Shown here piece after piece: positions 4,674 through 8,449 of a stretch of 8,449 nt of DNA. The notes under the pieces were generated by a model, which searched no databases, was not told the origin of the DNA, and saw only the letters and a list, made by a program, of their open reading frames with translations. Each line of letters starts with the position of its first letter. Positions within the stretch are counted from its first letter, which is position 1. The stretch spans positions 1 through 8,449 of the forward strand of contig JAEHCT010000048.1 in assembly GCA_020697635.1 (NCBI GenBank). Reading direction: 5' to 3'. This DNA comes from Candidatus Bathyarchaeota archaeon. Lineage in GTDB: Archaea > Thermoproteota > Bathyarchaeia > TCS64. Both the position numbers and the translations under genes were made by a program.

Positions 4674-7412
4674 ATGTTCCGATACGCAGCCAAACGCATA
4701 GTCAGAGGAAGAGGGCTCTTCCTGTCGCTGTTCCTGAGCGTGGCGTTGGCGGCGACCCTGTTTAGCGGTATTCTGCAGGGGGCGGACGCGATAGGGGTGG
4801 CGATACTCGATGAGACCCTTGAGTCAGCTTACGTCGACGTCATTAGCAGCGCGCCGGAGAAGAATATCTCCGAGACCCATTACTTTGAGATAGACGAGAT
4901 CTTCGGCGAAGTCGAGGGTGTGGAGCGTGTGGACCACTTCATCAGGTGGAGCGTAGAGCTGCGATCCCTCGAGATCAACGGCACATTCGAGGCAGTTTTG
5001 TTGGCGCTGCCTAACGACTCGTCACTATACGGGGGGATGTCCGTCGAGGGCCCATTGGAGGATGACGTGGTATACGTGGACGCCTCCTCGACGAACGCGA
5101 CGCTGATCCAGGGCAGCGACCCGCTGACCATCAGCTTCAACACCTATACGCCGCGTAACCCACCGGGGTTCGAGCACAGGCATCGTAACTACACCGTCGC
5201 CGGTTCGGTGGCGCTGGACGAGAGGACGTTCACCATCAGCATAGGCAGGTACAACGTCTATCTGAGGGACCTGATCCAGAGCAGAGAGGCCCTCAGCCGT
5301 AGACCCCAGTACAACATGATCCTCATGACCGAGAACACCCTGGAGGAGTTGCTTGACCCCATCTTCGCGGAGATGAGGCGGCCAACCAAGGACCAGACGA
5401 CCGAAGCGCTGATAATGCTTGACAGGGAGGCGCTGATCAACCCCTGGGACATAGAGGGGTCGGTGAATAGGCTGCAGGGCATCTTTGACGACATCAACAC
5501 CGAGGGCGCCGAGTACATCTATACGCCTCGAAGCTATCTGCAGGAGGTCCTGACTACTGTGTCGCAGCTGTCCAACCAGATGAAGACGAGCACCGTCTTG
5601 GTGGCCTTCCCGGTCTTCTTCTGTGCCTGGTACTTGGGGATGACTGTGTCCGACGTGGTCTTCAACCTGAGGCGGAAGGAGATAGGTCTTCTGTTCACCA
5701 GGGGAATGACTCACAGGCAGGTCCTCTTCATCTTAGTCTTCGAGGGGCTCATCGTGAGCGTTCTGGCGGCCGTGATCGGGGTGCTGGCGGGGGCAGGTAT
5801 CCTCATGATCGTCATTCCTGAGATGGGTTTCCTCGAGGTCCTGAACAGCATCAGCCCGCTGACCCTGGGGGTAACCCTGTTGTTCAGCACGGTGCTCGCG
5901 TTGACGGCAGTCTACAGGCCCGCCCAAGAGGCCACCCAGATCACCATCATCGACGCCCTCAAGGAGCATGCGTCCGTGGACGAGGGCGTGGGTGATTGGC
6001 AGACGGCGCTGGTGGCGTTCCTATTCGGGGCGTACAAGATGGGGATGCTGTTCTTCGGGTTGAGGGTGGACATGTTCGAGCCTTCCACGGGTAACCTGGT
6101 AGTGACGCTGCTGTACTCCACGTGGTGGGGGACGGACTACTTGCTGAGCTTCATCGCCCCGCTACTGCTGTTCTGGGGCTTCATCAAGCTGTTCCTGAGG
6201 TTCGTGCCTGGCTTCCAGACATCGCTGGGTACGCTGGCGTCTCTCATCGCCGGCGACGCGGCCAGGTTCTCCGCCATCAGCTCCGGCAGGAACCTGAAGA
6301 GGGTCGCTGCCTCGACTTTCATGGTGGCGCTCATAATGAGCTACAGCGTCTCCGTCGTCGGGAACGTCGCCAGCACGAGCGACTTCATGGTGCAGGCTGT
6401 GAGGAACAGCGTCGGGGCCGACGCGTCGGTGTGGCTCTTTGAAGGCGAGGACGTCGAGGGCCTCATGGTTCGGATATCGGAGATCCAGGGCGTTACGGCG
6501 GTGGCGGAGGAGACCCATTTCACCCCCGTCTCGGCCTTCAGAGACACCCCCATCAGGGCCATAAATCCGCTTGAGTGGAGGGACGCAGCTTACACGGAGC
6601 CGAACTGGGTAGACCCGGAGGTGTTCGACGCCATGGCAGAGGACGCGTCCGCAGGCATGATGGAGAAGGGGGCGGCTGAGGTTGCCCAGGTCGACGTCGG
6701 CGACGTCTTCCTCGTTAAGCTACAGTCTAAGCTGTACCCGATCAGGGTAGTGGGTCTCTTCGGCAAGGAGCCGGGGGACGCTTGGGTGCTGCAGAATCCC
6801 ACCCTCTACGTTAACGAGGGGTTTCTGGTCAACGTCAAAGACAAGTTCATTGAACAGAGGCGGCTGGTGGTGGATCTGACCGAGGGCGTCGACTTGGAGG
6901 CCTTCAAGGCACAGGTGACTGTCATCGACAGGGACGTGGAGAGGGTCGACGTGACCGAGCTCGAGATGGAGAGGGCGCTTAACAGCATCTACCTGGCGGG
7001 ACCCAGGAGGATCGAGGAGCTGGGGGCCTACTTCGCGGGGCTTGTGGCCAGCATCGGCGTCGCGCTTATAGTGTCGACGCTGGTGAGGAGTCGGGCCAAG
7101 GAGCTCACCATAATGTCCATCAGGGGCTACAGCCAGAGCCAGATGGCTCTCAGCCTTCTTTTCGAGAACTTGGGGATGGATCTGCTGGCCATCGTCTTGG
7201 GCGGCTTGGTGGGCTATGTCTCGCTGAAGGGCCAGGTGCAGCTTTTCAACCAGGTGCTGGCTGTGGCGGTGGAGAGGCGGATACTGTTCCCGTGGTCGGC
7301 TCTGGCCACCTTGGCTTTGATAGTGGGACTGCTGCTGGTCGCCACGGTGGCTCCCATTTTGGTGGCAGTCAGGAGGATATCTGTGTCTCCGGATCTGAGG
7401 CTGGAGGAATGA
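4674..7412 (+). CDS. ABC transporter permease with two FtsX domains (MacB/LolE/BceB-like superfamily)
   Basis: This 912-residue membrane protein is the transmembrane half of a type VII-like ABC system. Such permeases typically export substances or pass mechanical force across the membrane rather than import. Ten helices can be drawn: about 14-35, 305-330, 350-380, 392-414, 443-463, 487-510, 545-563, 783-803, 830-850 and 873-897. Two large extracytoplasmic domains lie at about 36-300 and 564-780. The two FtsX cores carry matching coupling segments, RRKEIGLLFTRGMTHRQV (333-350) and RAKELTIMSIRGYSQSQM (807-824), pointing to internal duplication; helices 5-6 form an extra linker pair. There is an N-terminal Arg/Lys-rich stretch and no cleavable signal peptide. 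The ATG at 4674 fits the promoter spacing and the start of helix 1. The ATPase gene follows almost at once. No substrate-binding lipoprotein or membrane-fusion protein is nearby, so the substrate is unknown. Confidence 0.93.
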   Translation: MFRYAAKRIVRGRGLFLSLFLSVALAATLFSGILQGADAIGVAILDETLESAYVDVISSAPEKNISETHYFEIDEIFGEVEGVERVDHFIRWSVELRSLEINGTFEAVLLALPNDSSLYGGMSVEGPLEDDVVYVDASSTNATLIQGSDPLTISFNTYTPRNPPGFEHRHRNYTVAGSVALDERTFTISIGRYNVYLRDLIQSREALSRRPQYNMILMTENTLEELLDPIFAEMRRPTKDQTTEALIMLDREALINPWDIEGSVNRLQGIFDDINTEGAEYIYTPRSYLQEVLTTVSQLSNQMKTSTVLVAFPVFFCAWYLGMTVSDVVFNLRRKEIGLLFTRGMTHRQVLFILVFEGLIVSVLAAVIGVLAGAGILMIVIPEMGFLEVLNSISPLTLGVTLLFSTVLALTAVYRPAQEATQITIIDALKEHASVDEGVGDWQTALVAFLFGAYKMGMLFFGLRVDMFEPSTGNLVVTLLYSTWWGTDYLLSFIAPLLLFWGFIKLFLRFVPGFQTSLGTLASLIAGDAARFSAISSGRNLKRVAASTFMVALIMSYSVSVVGNVASTSDFMVQAVRNSVGADASVWLFEGEDVEGLMVRISEIQGVTAVAEETHFTPVSAFRDTPIRAINPLEWRDAAYTEPNWVDPEVFDAMAEDASAGMMEKGAAEVAQVDVGDVFLVKLQSKLYPIRVVGLFGKEPGDAWVLQNPTLYVNEGFLVNVKDKFIEQRRLVVDLTEGVDLEAFKAQVTVIDRDVERVDVTELEMERALNSIYLAGPRRIEELGAYFAGLVASIGVALIVSTLVRSRAKELTIMSIRGYSQSQMALSLLFENLGMDLLAIVLGGLVGYVSLKGQVQLFNQVLAVAVERRILFPWSALATLALIVGLLLVATVAPILVAVRRISVSPDLRLEE
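7403..7407 (+). promoter_or_regulatory. Strong Shine-Dalgarno site for the ABC ATPase
   Basis: GGAGG lies inside the last codons of the permease gene, eight bases before the ATG at 7416 and five before the GTG at 7413. It is the best ribosome binding site in the window and belongs to an internal operon gene, in contrast to the apparently leaderless first genes. The spacing slightly favours the ATG. Confidence 0.65.
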
Positions 7413-7415
7413 GTG

Positions 7416-8309
7416 ATGAGTAAACGAAACGCGGTGATCGTGAGGGATCTGATAAAGATCTATAAGCTGGGTCAGGTAGAGGTTCAGGCTCTCAGGGGTC
7501 TGAATATGAATGTCAGGAAGGGGGAGATGATCGCCCTCATAGGGCCCAGCGGCTCGGGTAAGTCTACGCTGTTGAACATCATGGGCGGCCTCGACAGGGC
7601 GACCGCCGGCAGCGTGAGGGTGTTCGACACCGACATCACCAACCTTAGCCCCGGTGAGCTGGTGGGCTTCAGGCGGGGCACCGTGGGCCACATCTTCCAG
7701 AACATGAACCTGATACCGACGTTGACGGCACTGGAGAACGTGGAGCTGCCCATGGCGGCGCTGGGGATAAAGGAGGCCGAGAGGAAGAGGCGGTGCGCGG
7801 AGCTCATCGAGGTGGTGGGGCTCCAGGAAAGGATGAACCACAAGCCCGGTGAGCTGAGCGGCGGCGAGCAGCAGAGGATAGCGTTGGCCGCGGCGCTGGC
7901 GAACGATCCGCCTCTGATCCTGGCGGACGAGCCCACAGGTGAGCTGGACACCGAGAACGCCCGGATCGTGGTGCAGTATCTGCGGAAGATCAACCAGGAG
8001 CTGGGGAAGACGGTGGTGATGGTGACCCACGATCCCAGCATCGCGAGGGTGGCGGACAGGATACTGAGGATGCACGACGGCGTCGTGCAGGCGGACGTGG
8101 CGCCGACGACGGGCGAGGCGAGGCCGGCGGACTACGGTGAGATACTTCGGGCGAGGATCACGGAGCTGGACGCGACGTTGGCGGGTCTGGACAGCCAGTT
8201 CAAGGCCGGGACGATTACGGGCGACGAGTACGTGGAGAGGCAGACTCGGCTGAAGAACACGATGGAGGTGCTCCGAGAGGAGCTTCACCGCCTGGGCATA
8301 GTGCACTAG
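7416..8309 (+). CDS. ABC transporter ATP-binding protein (MacB/LolD type) with C-terminal helical extension
   Basis: This is the ATPase that powers the permease encoded just upstream. It sits on the cytoplasmic face and should act as a dimer. Numbered from the ATG at 7416, it has Walker A GPSGSGKST (43-51), Q-loop Gln95 (HIFQN), signature LSGGEQQR (147-154), Walker B LILADEP with Asp171 and Glu172, and H-loop His205 (VTHDP), so the catalytic set is intact. The NMNLIPTLTALENVELPM stretch after the Q-loop is typical of the LolD/MacB class. The domain ends near residue 228. About 65 further residues follow, predicted as two charged helices joined by a Gly-Thr-Ile-Thr-Gly turn (about 242-294), which most LolD-type ATPases lack. 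A GTG directly before the ATG (7413) would also abut the permease stop. The shared operon and spacing make the pairing near certain. Confidence 0.96.
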   Translation: MSKRNAVIVRDLIKIYKLGQVEVQALRGLNMNVRKGEMIALIGPSGSGKSTLLNIMGGLDRATAGSVRVFDTDITNLSPGELVGFRRGTVGHIFQNMNLIPTLTALENVELPMAALGIKEAERKRRCAELIEVVGLQERMNHKPGELSGGEQQRIALAAALANDPPLILADEPTGELDTENARIVVQYLRKINQELGKTVVMVTHDPSIARVADRILRMHDGVVQADVAPTTGEARPADYGEILRARITELDATLAGLDSQFKAGTITGDEYVERQTRLKNTMEVLREELHRLGIVH

Positions 8310-8392
8310 CCGGCGTTTCCTATAGGTTGCCTGTGATCTGGGGACAAGTCGTCTTCTGAGTTAGGGTAGTTACTAGTCACATGTAATAGGCG

Positions 8393-8398
8393 TTTTTT
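8393..8398 (+). terminator. T-tract, possible terminator of the ABC operon
   Basis: A run of six T follows about 85 bases after the ATPase stop codon. No strong hairpin precedes it; archaeal termination can rely on such tracts alone. It is weaker than the tract at 8439. Confidence 0.3.
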
Positions 8399-8438
8399 GA
8401 GGGCTCGGCTTGTTAACGGTTACTGGTTATATCAGAAA

Positions 8439-8446
8439 TTTTTTTT
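8439..8446 (+). terminator. Eight-base T-tract, probable terminator
   Basis: A run of eight T lies 130 bases after the last stop codon, at the end of the AT-rich intergenic sequence. Long U-tracts are the main archaeal intrinsic termination signal. It could instead be part of a promoter for a gene beyond the window. Confidence 0.4.
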
Positions 8447-8449
8447 GGG

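Larger units (their letters stand above)
8310..8449. other. Intergenic region downstream of the ABC operon
   Basis: This stretch holds no convincing coding frame or RNA gene. It contains the palindrome CCTATAGG (8319-8326), two T-tracts, a TTATATC sequence (8428-8434) that could be a promoter for a gene beyond the window, and an imperfect nine-base direct repeat (GTTACTAGT at 8369-8377 and GTTACTGGT at 8419-8427). The base composition is more AT-rich than the genes. Confidence 0.5.

Noticed and set aside
6720..8306. A very long minus-strand open frame (over 500 codons) opposite the end of the permease and the ATPase
   Set aside because: It is rich in His, Arg, Pro and Gln with no recognisable motif, and lies antisense to a textbook ABC ATPase. 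GC-rich genes with RNY-type codons commonly leave such open antisense frames.
8369..8427. Imperfect direct repeat GTTACTAGT / GTTACTGGT downstream of the ABC operon, considered as an attachment or iteron site
   Set aside because: There are only two nine-base copies with one mismatch, 50 bases apart, without tRNA, integrase or further copies. The evidence is too weak to name a site.

Overview
The window looks like a piece of an archaeal chromosome, most likely from a TACK-group lineage (Bathyarchaeota-, Thaumarchaeota- or Crenarchaeota-like). Three things suggest this. It carries an archaeal-type (type II) methionine aminopeptidase and a DUF1512 membrane protein, a family I know only from archaea. 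Its promoters are archaeal TATA boxes placed about 27 bases before start codons. The genes are GC-rich and use many AGG/AGA arginine codons, while the promoters are short and AT-rich. The exact lineage cannot be read from the sequence alone. I see no mobile element, CRISPR array, tRNA or rRNA, and gene density is very high.

Layout. Positions 1-298 hold the C-terminal end of a metallo-beta-lactamase-fold hydrolase, cut by the window edge. A small coiled-coil protein of unknown function (270-494, minus) converges on it and overlaps it. A divergent promoter region (495-589) separates that gene from three plus-strand genes, each with its own promoter: a DUF1177 protein (590-1525), a universal stress protein (1571-2038) and type II methionine aminopeptidase (2089-2979). 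The map gene meets a minus-strand pair stop codon to stop codon. That pair is DUF1512 (3390-4493) and a two-helix membrane protein with a zinc ribbon (2980-3393), overlapping by four bases. A 180-base divergent control region (4494-4673) follows, with promoters for both directions, a 9-bp direct repeat and a 15-bp palindrome. Beyond it is a two-gene ABC transporter operon of the FtsX/MacB type: a 912-residue double-FtsX permease (4674-7412) and its ATPase (7416-8309). The last 140 bases contain T-tracts consistent with transcription termination.

How the parts work together. Map removes the initiator methionine from new proteins. The stress protein is of the ATP-binding kind. The ABC pair should form one complex in which the ATPase drives conformational change across the membrane (export or mechanotransmission rather than import), with two large extracytoplasmic domains. 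DUF1512 and the zinc-ribbon protein are very likely translated together and both sit in the membrane, so a shared complex is a reasonable but untested idea.

The most interesting signals are the DUF1512/zinc-ribbon pair, the extra C-terminal helical hairpin on the ABC ATPase, the operator-like elements between the two membrane systems, and a strikingly constant TATA-to-start distance that implies leaderless mRNAs and helps choose start codons. Nothing here clearly amounts to a new defence or mobile system.
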